A DNA stretch of 64,000 nt from a virus, in the IMG/VR virus record IMGVR_UViG_3300042731_011014, positions 62,001-126,000 of that record; one strand, given 5' to 3'. Below the pieces are notes generated by a model. That model saw nothing but the letters and a program-made list of their open reading frames with translations. It searched no databases and was not told the origin of the DNA. This document shows, one piece after another, positions 34,256 through 44,374 of the stretch; position 1 is the stretch's first letter, and each line of letters starts with the position of its first letter. The position numbers and the translations under genes were made by a program.

Positions 34256-36025
34256 TTAGCTCCCGTATACTATTTGATAAAAATCAGCTTCACCAGACCC
34301 GTAAACGCTGACTTTATTTGTACCATCATTATAGGTATATTCGTTGGTCGCAGCTGGTGTTCCAGAAACATATTTCATCATAATCCCTTCACAGAACACT
34401 CTTAAATCGTATCCTGAAGGTGTATCTGCTGTTCCTCCACCTCTTGGAGTAGCACTTAGTGCAGTATCGCCTTTAAGGACAATAACACCAGGTGTTCCAG
34501 ATGCTGTTGAGGTCCAAACTTCTTCATGAGGAGTATCGCCTCCTCCTCCACCCGGTAAGTTGCCAACCTGAACCTTCCGCTTTGCTCCTGTTGTAACCTT
34601 TTCTAGTAAGATTAAGTCAGTACTTCCTGGCGAACTCTCCTCGGTGAATCCACTCCAATCATTATCAGCTCTTTTAAGTTGAGCATCATTTGTTACATTG
34701 CCTAGTCCAACATCACTGTTGTCTAATGTGTCGTAGGTAAACGCATCTGACCCATTAGTCTTTAAAACTTGACCGTTGCTGCCATAACCAGATGGAGTAT
34801 CGGTCATGCTTTCAAGAGTGGACGCCCCGCCACCCGACGGAGTATCAATCAAATTCCAGCCACCAGACCCGTCAGTCTCTAGTATCTTATTAATCGAGGC
34901 CGCCCCAGATCCTAAATTCTGTACCGTCAACTCGTCGGATCCAGCATCTTCGTGAGAAAGAGCATGACTCGTTGGTATTCTAGCATCTGACAGCCTAGAA
35001 TCATCGCCCTCACAAGCTGTATCTGAACCAGTCCCATAGACCTGCTGTGACCCAGTCAGCTTAGAACTAGCATCTAATCCAGCGTAACCGTTTGCTGCGT
35101 TTTTATTCGCTGTTTCCTCGTGCCCAGAATGTGGCGCACTTGCGCCTAAATGTGAATCAATCGCCGAATGATCATTCGTACCAGCGTCTTGTAAATTCTG
35201 GTGAGTTATTTCATCACTTCCACCTAATTCATGATCAGATTTATGAGCCTTAGGTATCTGTGGATCACTTAATTCACCAGATAAACCCGTAACACTGATT
35301 TCGTCAGATTGACCGTCGCCATGACTAGATGCGTGGCCTGTAGGTGTTTGCGGATCAGCTAAAAGACCTGAAAGACCTGCAACACTGATTTCATCAGCCT
35401 GTCCATTACCATGACTAGATCCATGAGTCTTAGGCGGTTGAGGTGTTGCTGATTCTCCAGAAAGCCCAGTTAGACTTATTTCATCTCCCTGACCAGCACC
35501 ATGATCGGAACCATGGGCCTTAGGCGGCTGTGGATCAGCGAGTTCACCAGAAAGGCCAGTAACATCAATTTCATCATCTTGACCGTTCTCATGAGTTGAT
35601 CCGTGTGGCTCTTCTAGTTTTCTGAGAGTTTTATTTAAATATCTTTTTCCGTAATTATACCCTTTATCTCCAGGGTAATATTGTTGCCATCTTTCAGATC
35701 TAACAAGGATCCACTGCTGACCATTTTCTTTATCTTTTAAAGGGTTTGATGACAGTGGTTCATTGTTTGTCGCAACACATTGTAAAATATACGCTCCATC
35801 AATACCGCCATCTATTTCAAGTTGTGGATTTTGAACAGTGGCAACACCATCAGTGAAATCACCCTTAACACCTATATTAGCAGTACTACCATCTGGTAGA
35901 TCTAAAATAGTCCATTCCCAACTTGTAGGTGACTCGGTAGCAGTGGCGCCTAACTGGATCAACCTAGAAGATGCACTATAAAGCTCAACAACATCAGCCG
36001 AACATGTAACTTCTGGTTTTCCCAT
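34256..36025 (-). CDS. Repeat-containing tail fibre, 589 aa
   Basis: N-terminal Ig-like domain (residues 1-110: LIQLGATATESPTSWEWTIL), then four full copies and one partial copy of a 29-residue unit (HGSxHGxGQxDEIxVTGLSG) at about residues 140-270. Fibre-shaft phrases follow (GYAGLDASSKLTGSQQVYG, SDVGLGNVTNDAQLKRADND), then a C-terminal beta tip (TPSGYDLRVFCEGIMMKYV). The DVGLGNVTNDAQLK phrase is typical of phage tail-fibre repeats. Probable host-binding fibre. Confidence 0.8.
   Translation of the reverse strand: MGKPEVTCSADVVELYSASSRLIQLGATATESPTSWEWTILDLPDGSTANIGVKGDFTDGVATVQNPQLEIDGGIDGAYILQCVATNNEPLSSNPLKDKENGQQWILVRSERWQQYYPGDKGYNYGKRYLNKTLRKLEEPHGSTHENGQDDEIDVTGLSGELADPQPPKAHGSDHGAGQGDEISLTGLSGESATPQPPKTHGSSHGNGQADEISVAGLSGLLADPQTPTGHASSHGDGQSDEISVTGLSGELSDPQIPKAHKSDHELGGSDEITHQNLQDAGTNDHSAIDSHLGASAPHSGHEETANKNAANGYAGLDASSKLTGSQQVYGTGSDTACEGDDSRLSDARIPTSHALSHEDAGSDELTVQNLGSGAASINKILETDGSGGWNLIDTPSGGGASTLESMTDTPSGYGSNGQVLKTNGSDAFTYDTLDNSDVGLGNVTNDAQLKRADNDWSGFTEESSPGSTDLILLEKVTTGAKRKVQVGNLPGGGGGDTPHEEVWTSTASGTPGVIVLKGDTALSATPRGGGTADTPSGYDLRVFCEGIMMKYVSGTPAATNEYTYNDGTNKVSVYGSGEADFYQIVYGS
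35255..35608 (-). repeat. Four-copy 87-nt coding repeat in the 589-aa fibre
   Basis: Tandem units of 29 codons encode HGSxHGxGQxDEIxVTGLSGxLxDPQxP. Identity is highest over the GQ-DEI and GLSG codons. A fifth, degenerate copy (HKSDHELGGSDEIT) follows. The boundaries given are approximate to within a few codons. Confidence 0.75.
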
Positions 36026-36034
36026 AATCTATCC

Positions 36035-37171
36035 TTATATTTTTTCTGCGGAGTGGATTAAAACAGTAACTACCTCTCCTACATTGTATTTTTCTATTCT
36101 ATCCAACGTTATTCTAAGCCCATTATTAATTGGTTCCATTTTGCTTCTAGTTCCATTATACATCGGTTTAAATCTCGGTGAAGCATCATAATCAAAAGCA
36201 AATTCAAAAACTTCATCATCGCCTGGTTTAATCCATATTCTTATTGTCTCTTTTCTTATTTCTAGTTCAGCAACTAACTCAACTATTATCAACGATTCTG
36301 ATGACTCATCAGCATTTGGGGCTGGAAATTGGTACTCTGCATATGGTCCACGTGATCCAGTATTAAACGACCATTGTGTATCCGATGTGTTTGGTTCACC
36401 TGGCCACAAATCAGAAGCTTGAATGCGAACAGGTATTGCTGATTCGTGAGTATATTGACCAATTATATCAACATCGTAATGATAACCGTCAGTTATCTCT
36501 GTCTTTTTTACCTTAAAGCCAGTTTGCTGGGTGTCGTTTTGCCATGCAACACGATCTTCGATCCTTATAACAACACTGTCCTGATTGACTCCACTATCAT
36601 CAGTTAAATCAAAAGATACCCTAGTTACAGGGTGAACTAATTCACCGCTGCTAGGAGTCTCATTATTAACAGACGGCCCCTCCGAATCCGGTGCCACGCC
36701 TTCAAGAGTCTGCAACTGAATTCCCGAGTATAATCCAAAAAAACCATACAAATCGTTTATTTCTGGATAAACAAGTGTTAACCCTGTAAATAATCTAGAA
36801 TTTCCAGATGTGCCTATTTTGGCCCCATGGACATCCTCAATATTTGGCGATACTGAAGCCGTATACTGAACATTAGCCATATTATCACAAATCGCCTCAA
36901 CCTCACTATCATTCCTCCTGTAAACCCTTACAATATTTAATTGATGAAGCGTAACTGCTTCTTTTATTATGTAATTTGCAGGATCAAGTAAGTTAACAAG
37001 CGTTCCGCCGATAAAAATGTCAGATCTCATAGCCCGACTAAATACAAATCTCACTCTATCATGATTAACAGCTTGAACTTGCTGAAGAAAAGGAGTTGGG
37101 ACACCTTCATCATCTGACAAAGTTATTTTACTCACTCCAACGGCTGATGCTCTAAAGAAATCTAACGTCAT
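36035..37171 (-). CDS. Ig-like repeat protein, 378 aa
   Basis: Paralogue of the 342-aa protein: VSFDLTDDSGVNQDSVVIRI and RVAWQNDTQQTGFKVKKTEI match its central Ig-like domain, and ETIRIWIKPGDDEVFEFAFD matches its C-terminal domain. The N-terminal domain (DRVRFVFSRAMRSDIFIGGT, NVQYTASVSPNIEDVHGA) resembles an SbsA-like Ig fold. It overlaps the next upstream gene by 4 nt (ATGA). Probable fibre extension or glycan-contact protein. Confidence 0.7.
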   Translation of the reverse strand: MTLDFFRASAVGVSKITLSDDEGVPTPFLQQVQAVNHDRVRFVFSRAMRSDIFIGGTLVNLLDPANYIIKEAVTLHQLNIVRVYRRNDSEVEAICDNMANVQYTASVSPNIEDVHGAKIGTSGNSRLFTGLTLVYPEINDLYGFFGLYSGIQLQTLEGVAPDSEGPSVNNETPSSGELVHPVTRVSFDLTDDSGVNQDSVVIRIEDRVAWQNDTQQTGFKVKKTEITDGYHYDVDIIGQYTHESAIPVRIQASDLWPGEPNTSDTQWSFNTGSRGPYAEYQFPAPNADESSESLIIVELVAELEIRKETIRIWIKPGDDEVFEFAFDYDASPRFKPMYNGTRSKMEPINNGLRITLDRIEKYNVGEVVTVLIHSAEKI

Positions 37172-40100
37172 GCACTTATTCCCTTGACAATCTTACCATA
37201 ATCTATCGAACTCTTGGAGTACACAGTATTAGTTAAGAGATCTACAGCAAAAATAATACCAGATGTATTTTTTCTACTACCATACTCTACAGCTACTATT
37301 AGGCATGGTGTAAGATTATTTATCACCCTATCCACCATAATTACTCTATTGTAACTTGAATTAAAAATATCATAATCGGCCAGTGAACCCAGTTTTCCAT
37401 AATGAAATGTTACCGTAGCACTTGGCCACGCTATTTTATAAACACCCTCATCTGATGGGATATAAAATGCACTTGTATTTATATCGTATACAGCATTAAT
37501 TTGCGCTATCTCTGTCCTTTCCCCAGATAATGGACTAATAGCAGTGTCAGCGGAAAAAGTACCACCTGAGTCTGACAATGTGCTTTCCCATGTTGACCTC
37601 TGGACGCAGAAAAACCCATCTAATGACATGTAAAATAAATCACCAGAAGAATTAAACCAACACCATCCAATATCACCTGTCTCATTACTATGGGAATACA
37701 ATATACCACTCAAATTTTCCCCACTTGATGAATCACCAAAAAGATACCATCGTTTCCATTTATTAACAGTTACACCGCTTTTACTTGCTATCGCCCTATA
37801 AACATAACCTCCATCCTCAAAAATACAGCTATATCTAGATACGTTATCTTGAATAGCCCATGAGTCATTATCTCCACTATATCCCGCGTCAAGGTTTCTA
37901 GCTGCTATCTGTCCATTTGTCGATTCAATGCCAATTTGACCATTTTTAGTAAACCATGATCCATTCCATGTTCCAAATAATGCACCAGTTATTGAACTGG
38001 ATTCCAATCTAAAAATCCTTATTTCATCTAAAGAAAAATCAACAAAAATAACTAATCCCTCATCTGACTGATAACTTTCAGTTGAGCAGCTTATTATAAG
38101 CAATCCGTTTGTCATAAAAGCTTGTCGAGGTTTTACTCCATCACCAAACAAAGGCAACGCATGACAATCCGCATCTGACGTACCATCAGCTATAAATCTC
38201 ATCCATAATAAATTAGCATCAGTATCTATTATTTCCACAGATGTTTCAGTACACGCTATAATAGCGTGAATTGGAAATTCAGCATTTAATCCCCTATTAA
38301 TGCTAAATCCTTCCCTTGCCCATCCAGCTAAATTTGTAGTAATTCCAGAATTTATCGTAAATCCGAAAATATCCGCGTTAAAATTAGTCGTTGGTGTATC
38401 TAACCATGATCCTAATAAAGCAAAAACATCGCCGGCAAAAACATCATGTGTATAATTTCTAAGAAGCACCCAGCCGCCACCAATATCATAATATACTTCG
38501 ATTAAATTTACTGTCCTCTTAATCCTAAATTTACCAAAAGTCGCAGATGAACCAAGAACCACATCGCTACCCCAACTACCATTTATCTGAACAGAACTCT
38601 TTATTGTATTATTAGTTCTCCTTTGAATATAAATAGCATTATTATTATCAACCCTGATCATAAAATAAAAACCGCCACTACTTGCTAAACCAGAAAAATT
38701 TTCCCATGAGATCTCAATATCAAAATCGGCTACCATATACCATCTACCAGACGATTTCATATATTTAGATTTTCCACCACTCCAAGTTGTATTGGTAGAT
38801 AGCCTCATTTTATCATCATCAATAAGGGAAAAATCAAACTCACTGTCACCGCCAGTTCCAACCGGCTCATCTAAGCCCCACGCCGTATTATCAAAACCGT
38901 CTGCCAGGGTCCCAAAACCCCCTGGACCGCAAACATACCCATCGTAAACAAAAACCCCATCTCTTCTCGCACCATAATAGCCAGTACTTCCCAACAGGCT
39001 ATGCCATATATCAGTCGATCCGTCATAGAAAAAAATTCCAGTTACATTATTTCCATCTAAAAAATCATTACCATGAGAATCAACCTTTCCACGCATGTAA
39101 TCTAGTGACACAATATCCACAAATCCATTATCCTCAAGCGCTAACGGTTCTACATTTTTTGTCTTACTCGGATCAGTTGTCGTTTTTCTGCCCGGTACAA
39201 ATGCCCCGGCTGGCATTTGAATATATCTATTAACAGAAGCGTTCACTGTCTTTATGAAAATATTATCATTATCAAAAAAGAAACATGTCTCTTCCTTTGC
39301 CGAACTCTCGGATGGCTCAAATAACGGTCCAGGTAGACGCGCCGCTCCCCTTATATTATATCCTAAAGTTTTATATCCCCTAACAGGGCCATGATTAATC
39401 AATACCCCTCTGTCTGTCATTTTTATTGGATCAGCATCCCTTTTATTATTCTGCGATTTTCTGTGTCCAGGCACGACTAAACCAATAGTTTCACCAAGTG
39501 GGCTTTTATATTTTCTATTCCCACCAAATGGGGCTAGAGCAAGATTATCCTCAATGACAGACACCTCTCTTTTAAACCTTTGTTGCTCATTGTAAGCCTG
39601 ATAATATCTAAAATAATCAAAACTGATATTTGCAGGCGGAAGAGCACCCCAGTTTTGCAGAAAAACACCAGCTTGAAGATTTTCTATATTAAACTCAAAA
39701 GTATAAGTACATCCAACCTCAGTAAAGGACGCCCCATTATCATCACTATAAAAAAAGGAAACAGTATTCGGATCTATTTTTTCACCAAACCACTCATATG
39801 ATACAGGATACGGTCTCGGATTCCACGCAACTCTATAAATATGATTATTAGTTGACGGATCCGGGACTACGGCAGTCGTACAAACAGTCGAAAATGATCC
39901 ATTATATCCTTTGGTTATTTGAATTTGTGTTGAATCTTTATTATACCCCATCGATATCGCATTCTCTCTATTTGTAAATAATGCAACTCCACCCATACAT
40001 TCAGTCCCAGTACTGCCAAAATCAGTTATCTTAACCTCTACTATGTGAATTTTACCTGATAATCGATTATCTCCATCCTCATCCCCGGTATATTCTAGTC

Positions 40101-40287
40101 CAACATCTTTAATTGCAACTATTGGATTTCTATATATACCACTCCACCATTCATTGTTAAAATCCTCTTCCACGCCAACAAGCAGTTCCCCGGCTGAATG
40201 CGTAACCTTCCCATAATATGGCCTAATAATTTTCATCTTAATAGATGGGCCAGTAAAATCGTCTTCAAACTTTTTTACTAAAGGCAT
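37168..40287 (-). CDS. Large adhesin with lectin and propeller-like regions, 1039 aa
   Basis: The N-terminal 230 residues look like a concanavalin-type domain (NNHIYRVAWNPRPYPVSYEW, NISFDYFRYYQAYN). After GETIGLVVPGHRKSQNNKRD comes a second lectin-type domain (ADGFDNTAWGLDEPVGTGG ... FADVFALLGSW-like strands) and a C-terminal series of blade-like strands (VVIFVDFSLDEIRIFRLESS, TVTFHYGKLGSLADYDIF) suggesting a beta-propeller. The motif RGKVDSHGNDFLDGNNVTGI parallels STSDIHGHAHFLDSVKPNVA in the 827-aa neighbour, so they are related. A receptor-binding role is inferred. Confidence 0.65.
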   Translation of the reverse strand: MPLVKKFEDDFTGPSIKMKIIRPYYGKVTHSAGELLVGVEEDFNNEWWSGIYRNPIVAIKDVGLEYTGDEDGDNRLSGKIHIVEVKITDFGSTGTECMGGVALFTNRENAISMGYNKDSTQIQITKGYNGSFSTVCTTAVVPDPSTNNHIYRVAWNPRPYPVSYEWFGEKIDPNTVSFFYSDDNGASFTEVGCTYTFEFNIENLQAGVFLQNWGALPPANISFDYFRYYQAYNEQQRFKREVSVIEDNLALAPFGGNRKYKSPLGETIGLVVPGHRKSQNNKRDADPIKMTDRGVLINHGPVRGYKTLGYNIRGAARLPGPLFEPSESSAKEETCFFFDNDNIFIKTVNASVNRYIQMPAGAFVPGRKTTTDPSKTKNVEPLALEDNGFVDIVSLDYMRGKVDSHGNDFLDGNNVTGIFFYDGSTDIWHSLLGSTGYYGARRDGVFVYDGYVCGPGGFGTLADGFDNTAWGLDEPVGTGGDSEFDFSLIDDDKMRLSTNTTWSGGKSKYMKSSGRWYMVADFDIEISWENFSGLASSGGFYFMIRVDNNNAIYIQRRTNNTIKSSVQINGSWGSDVVLGSSATFGKFRIKRTVNLIEVYYDIGGGWVLLRNYTHDVFAGDVFALLGSWLDTPTTNFNADIFGFTINSGITTNLAGWAREGFSINRGLNAEFPIHAIIACTETSVEIIDTDANLLWMRFIADGTSDADCHALPLFGDGVKPRQAFMTNGLLIISCSTESYQSDEGLVIFVDFSLDEIRIFRLESSSITGALFGTWNGSWFTKNGQIGIESTNGQIAARNLDAGYSGDNDSWAIQDNVSRYSCIFEDGGYVYRAIASKSGVTVNKWKRWYLFGDSSSGENLSGILYSHSNETGDIGWCWFNSSGDLFYMSLDGFFCVQRSTWESTLSDSGGTFSADTAISPLSGERTEIAQINAVYDINTSAFYIPSDEGVYKIAWPSATVTFHYGKLGSLADYDIFNSSYNRVIMVDRVINNLTPCLIVAVEYGSRKNTSGIIFAVDLLTNTVYSKSSIDYGKIVKGISA

Positions 40288-40290
40288 TAA

Positions 40291-42774
40291 TTAGTCATCC
40301 TTCGGTAACACTAATCCCCAAAAACAACCATCCTCATGTAAATCCGGATAAGTATACGAATCAACGTTTTTATCATCCATTAATCTTATTACGGATACAG
40401 CACCTCCTATTGATTCATATTTCCACGATGAAACAACAACAAAATCAGATATAAGTGTTGAAAAAGCAATCGCATGCCTGAAAACAGATTCACTACCAAC
40501 AAGGATCTCTCCGGAAGGTGGGTTATTATCCTTTCCCCCTCCACCCTGTTGCGACAACGAATAAGCTAGCCAATATTCCATATTCCCGCGATTAAGCATA
40601 TAAATACCACGGGTAGTCAATGCGAATAAAACATTACTCGCGGATGCAAGACCCTTTATTTCAACCGGCAGCTCAACCATCCTATCGATATTTTTATTTA
40701 TTGAATTCTGAGCTATTCTACCATATTGATAATCAAAAACATTCCTCCAGATTTTCCTACCTCTTGAAAACCAAAGCCATCCGCTCACATCCAGATGTAT
40801 ATTTCTGTATCCAATCTCATTATTATCATAATCACCTAGATCGTCTCCTATTACAGGATTCAATATCTGTGCCTCATTATCAATATACATAATAATTTCA
40901 GGACCAGGATCCTCGCCCATTGCAATCGTCCACATTTTTGAAACATCGGAACTATCAAAAATAGCTTCTACTGAATAAACATTATCTGAAGTAATCCTAA
41001 GAGATGGATCCACTCCAACAGAAGTATACACGCCTCCAGTATCATTTCTATTAGTTATCGTAATTCCCGAGTCTGCCTTATAGTGATTATCGCTCCTAAT
41101 TAGTGTAAATACATTTTGATCAGATGATTTAAAATCAATCGTTATTATTCCACCATTATCAGTTCCATTGTCACTTACTCCTACAACCAGCACCCCATTT
41201 AACATCTTAACCGATCTAACACTAAATTCACCTCTCCCTAGCGCCTTGTAATTTGATAGATCATCAAACATAAATCGCATCCAAACAACAAAATTAGCCG
41301 ATGTTCCATCATAATTATCCAAGTCAAAAATTACCAATTCCTTACTGGCTACCACAATTAAAACCTTGTCTGGAAAAGATGGATCAGGACTCCTATAATC
41401 ACTAGATACTTCGGTTCTCCAAGGCGCCTCAATAGGTCCGGGATCCTGGCTGCCATCAGTATATTTATAGCCAATTTTTGAATAACCGGAAAAATTATTT
41501 TCTGTAGGTCTATCCCATGGCTCATTTGTAGTGTCATAAAAAAAAGCTACATTCGGCTTAACCGAATCTAAAAAATGAGCATGACCATGAATATCACTCG
41601 TCGATCTATTCACATTTGTCTCAAGTCCCAGTATTCTTCTTTCATTGTCTTCAAAAGCAGTAATATTTTGTCTATTTTTTAGGTCATTTTGTTCAAAACA
41701 CGCCCCTCTTGTATATTGAGGGAAAGTATATTTTACTCTATCTCCAGCATTATCAATCTTATGGAAATCATACATTTTAGCTGGTTTTTTGTAAGTATTA
41801 TTATCCGATCTTGATAGATTGGAAACTTTACCAGGAACAACTACTCCAACACCAATGTTATTATCATAATAATTTTTTCTTGATCCAAACTCACCAATCT
41901 TAAAATCATCTTCGATATTCCCATCCTTGAAAATATGCTTCATGCCAACTTTTATGCCTGGATATGAAAAACCATGATATTTTTCCCTAACACCAGCACT
42001 AACCATCCCTATGCCATCCTCTAAGATAGATTTATTATCTTTTTCTAATATCTCTGTCGGATCATCTAAAATAGATTCATATGCATCTAATACATCTGAG
42101 TTGCTAAACGTTTCATTTGTTATTCTAACACCGTAAATAATCGTATTGCTGTTATTGCCAATATTAAGTCTTTGAGTATTTCCACTTGTAGCCTTCTCTG
42201 CTGCTGTGCCTGAAATGGTATCCTTCAGATCGCCATTAATGTACATTTTCATCTCATCGCCATCTGAATTAACAGTTAAGGTAAGATAAACAATCTCGTC
42301 AACAACAGCAGTTGCATTTGGAAAACTATAATAATAATCTGTTCCTGCTCCATGCTCTATATAAGTACTATGAGTAGATCCGCTTATGCGGCCAAGACTA
42401 TATAAACAATTTGTCTCAGGTGATTCACCTAGACCAATGCATTCAATCTCATTTACGGCATTTAAAACCGCCTTAGCAATACACTCAATTGTTAACGATG
42501 CATCGCCACCACCTCCAGATTCCTTTGCAACTCTTAAGGCCTCAACATCAGGAGCCTCAAGTTTTCCGGTCGGTATTCTCATACCAATAAGGCCACTGTA
42601 AAGATCATCTTCATAGACTAAGCCGGATCCAACAATAATAAGATCTCTGCCTTGACCAGTCCTATCAAGTAATGATGAACTTGAGCTATCAAATCGATAT
42701 ACACACAGTGGAGGATTTGTAACCCCAACCGGATTGTTGATACCTAAATATTCACCGATTATCTTTATAGACAT
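40291..42774 (-). CDS. Large adhesin with LamG-like domain, 827 aa
   Basis: Residues 20-240 form a LamG/concanavalin domain (PLCVYRFDSSSSSLLDRTGQ at the start; LTLTVNSDGDEMKMYINGDL and NIGNNSNTIIYGVRITNETF near the end), a fold that binds glycans. The rest, from VGVVVPGKVSNLSRSDNNTY on, corresponds to the C-terminal two thirds of the 1039-aa neighbour and shows propeller-like strand repeats ending in SWKYESIGGAVSVIRLMDD. Adjacent on the same strand (3 nt gap), so the pair probably arose by duplication with change of the N-terminal lectin. Confidence 0.7.
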   Translation of the reverse strand: MSIKIIGEYLGINNPVGVTNPPLCVYRFDSSSSSLLDRTGQGRDLIIVGSGLVYEDDLYSGLIGMRIPTGKLEAPDVEALRVAKESGGGGDASLTIECIAKAVLNAVNEIECIGLGESPETNCLYSLGRISGSTHSTYIEHGAGTDYYYSFPNATAVVDEIVYLTLTVNSDGDEMKMYINGDLKDTISGTAAEKATSGNTQRLNIGNNSNTIIYGVRITNETFSNSDVLDAYESILDDPTEILEKDNKSILEDGIGMVSAGVREKYHGFSYPGIKVGMKHIFKDGNIEDDFKIGEFGSRKNYYDNNIGVGVVVPGKVSNLSRSDNNTYKKPAKMYDFHKIDNAGDRVKYTFPQYTRGACFEQNDLKNRQNITAFEDNERRILGLETNVNRSTSDIHGHAHFLDSVKPNVAFFYDTTNEPWDRPTENNFSGYSKIGYKYTDGSQDPGPIEAPWRTEVSSDYRSPDPSFPDKVLIVVASKELVIFDLDNYDGTSANFVVWMRFMFDDLSNYKALGRGEFSVRSVKMLNGVLVVGVSDNGTDNGGIITIDFKSSDQNVFTLIRSDNHYKADSGITITNRNDTGGVYTSVGVDPSLRITSDNVYSVEAIFDSSDVSKMWTIAMGEDPGPEIIMYIDNEAQILNPVIGDDLGDYDNNEIGYRNIHLDVSGWLWFSRGRKIWRNVFDYQYGRIAQNSINKNIDRMVELPVEIKGLASASNVLFALTTRGIYMLNRGNMEYWLAYSLSQQGGGGKDNNPPSGEILVGSESVFRHAIAFSTLISDFVVVSSWKYESIGGAVSVIRLMDDKNVDSYTYPDLHEDGCFWGLVLPKDD

Positions 42775-42776
42775 TC

Positions 42777-43016
42777 TTACTCTGTTTTCTCACGTGTACC
42801 ATCTGAAAAAACCACCTCCCTGACACCTTCTTCAAATGATACAATCCTAATCGCTCTTCTTAGTTGTTTTTTATATTTTAATGAGGCCTCAACAATCTCA
42901 ACAGAAATATCATTATCATGCTCTCTAAAAAACCTTATTGCTTCTTCTCTGGTTTCAAATGGGCCATCCAGAGATATATTATTATTTTTTAATTTATGCT
43001 CAATCCAAAATGGCAT
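42777..43016 (-). CDS. Hypothetical protein, 79 aa
   Basis: A small charged protein, MPFWIEHKLKNNNISLDGPF, ETREEAIRFFREHDND, then SFEEGVREVVFSDGTREKTE. The pattern of a beta hairpin, a helix and another hairpin resembles small adaptor domains, but no family is recognised. It lies between the four-gene paralogue cluster and the LamG-like adhesin, with gaps of 9 and 2 nt. Confidence 0.6.
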   Translation of the reverse strand: MPFWIEHKLKNNNISLDGPFETREEAIRFFREHDNDISVEIVEASLKYKKQLRRAIRIVSFEEGVREVVFSDGTREKTE

Positions 43017-43025
43017 AACCTCTCC

Positions 43026-43706
43026 TTATACATTAAGTAATCTAAATTGATATTCTATAAATAATACCTGATGTTCAGTTTTTGTTATAGTAACAGGTAT
43101 TCCATTTTCATCCTTTAATCTCACCCTGCCAACCCTCTCTATAGGCGCTTGCCAGCTAGGATTCATAGATCCAGTTTGACCAGATAACCCATAAATACCA
43201 AGGCTTCTAATATTACTAGAAATACCTTGGCTTGGTAAATACATCCACGCATTCTTAAAAATTACTTCTTCTCTTGTGTTAAATGCTTCTATGGAAAAAT
43301 CATACATTTGATCTACAATAAACCTCTTTGCACCCCCGTTGACATCATCACCATTAACAGTTTCACTAGTATCATTAATATTTCTTCCCCCCTCATCTAT
43401 TAAATTTTCTGTATATGAATCAGTATCAGAATCAGTAGTTAGCAAACAAATAAATGCTAAAGTAGAATATGCATCTACTCCTTGCGTTATCCAAGTCCAG
43501 GAAAATCTAGAAGGACCAATATTAAATACTTGTTGAAGTAAAAAAGCAGCTTTTCCGTCAAAAATCCTATTGCTACAATCTAATTGAGTTTCCAATTCTA
43601 ACCCAGAAACCAATTCTTTAAGTGTTCCATTTTTTTGTGCACTAATAAAATCGCTATCTTTGAGGTCTCCGGAATTTAGCAATCTAATCTTAAAAAAACC
43701 ATTCAT
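43026..43706 (-). CDS. Tandem paralogue D (226 aa) of a four-gene virion protein family
   Basis: Starts MNGFFKIRLLNSGDLKDSDF and carries the family signatures CSNRIFDGKAAFLLQQVFNI, DTDSYTENL, YLPSQGISSNIRSLGIYG and a C-terminal VGRVRLKDENGIPVTITKTE..VLFIEYQF. The conserved ends and variable middle suggest a shared assembly interface and a divergent exposed part. It is the last of four consecutive copies in transcription order. I do not recognise the family from outside this cluster. Confidence 0.8.
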   Translation of the reverse strand: MNGFFKIRLLNSGDLKDSDFISAQKNGTLKELVSGLELETQLDCSNRIFDGKAAFLLQQVFNIGPSRFSWTWITQGVDAYSTLAFICLLTTDSDTDSYTENLIDEGGRNINDTSETVNGDDVNGGAKRFIVDQMYDFSIEAFNTREEVIFKNAWMYLPSQGISSNIRSLGIYGLSGQTGSMNPSWQAPIERVGRVRLKDENGIPVTITKTEHQVLFIEYQFRLLNV

Positions 43707-43708
43707 CT

Positions 43709-44374
43709 TTACATACTCACAATGCTAAAAACATATTCAACTAGCATTACTTGATCTATCGTCTTTTCGATAGTAACAGGAATACCTGCCCCGTCCTTGA
43801 TTCTTATTCTACCTATTCTAGCAACATAACTCCCCCAATACCCTCCAGTAGCTAAATCAGCTTGTTTAGCCCAAAAGATACCGATACTTCTTATCTCATC
43901 AGAGACACACTGCGTTGGTAAATACAGAAAATTATTTTTAAATACAATTTCATCTCGATCCTCTTCAATCCAAAGATCGTATTTATCCAACTCATCAATT
44001 ATAAATCTTTTTCCCGCGGAAGACGTATTAGCAGAATCCTGAACAATATGAATTGTTGTTTCGGCAGCACCCCACCAATTTTCTGTATAATAAGGCTCAT
44101 TATCTGTTTTCAACATACAGATAAAACCTAACGGTGCAGCGGTAACATACTCAACATCATCATAAGGACCACGCGGTAACCCAAAAAGAAGATCAAGTAA
44201 AATACCTGACGCATTATCAAAAATCCTATTTCTACCACTGAATTCATTATCAATACTCAGACTGTTTATAAGTAAATCTAATTCACCACACCTCTTTGCC
44301 TCTAAAAAATCCCTGTCATTATAGTTCTTGCAATTTAGCAATCTGATATCAAAAAAACCATTCATATTAGACAC
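43709..44374 (-). CDS. Tandem paralogue C (221 aa)
   Basis: MNGFFDIRLLNCKNYNDRDF begins three residues after the first Met; the family phrases are GRNRIFDNASGILLDLLFGL, YTENWWGAAE, YLPTQCVSDEIRSIGIFW and IGRIRIKDGAGIPVTIEKT. It overlaps the upstream copy by 8 nt. The central segment (residues 75-130) is unlike its siblings apart from a YTEN core, consistent with diversification of the exposed face. Confidence 0.8.
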   Translation of the reverse strand: MSNMNGFFDIRLLNCKNYNDRDFLEAKRCGELDLLINSLSIDNEFSGRNRIFDNASGILLDLLFGLPRGPYDDVEYVTAAPLGFICMLKTDNEPYYTENWWGAAETTIHIVQDSANTSSAGKRFIIDELDKYDLWIEEDRDEIVFKNNFLYLPTQCVSDEIRSIGIFWAKQADLATGGYWGSYVARIGRIRIKDGAGIPVTIEKTIDQVMLVEYVFSIVSM

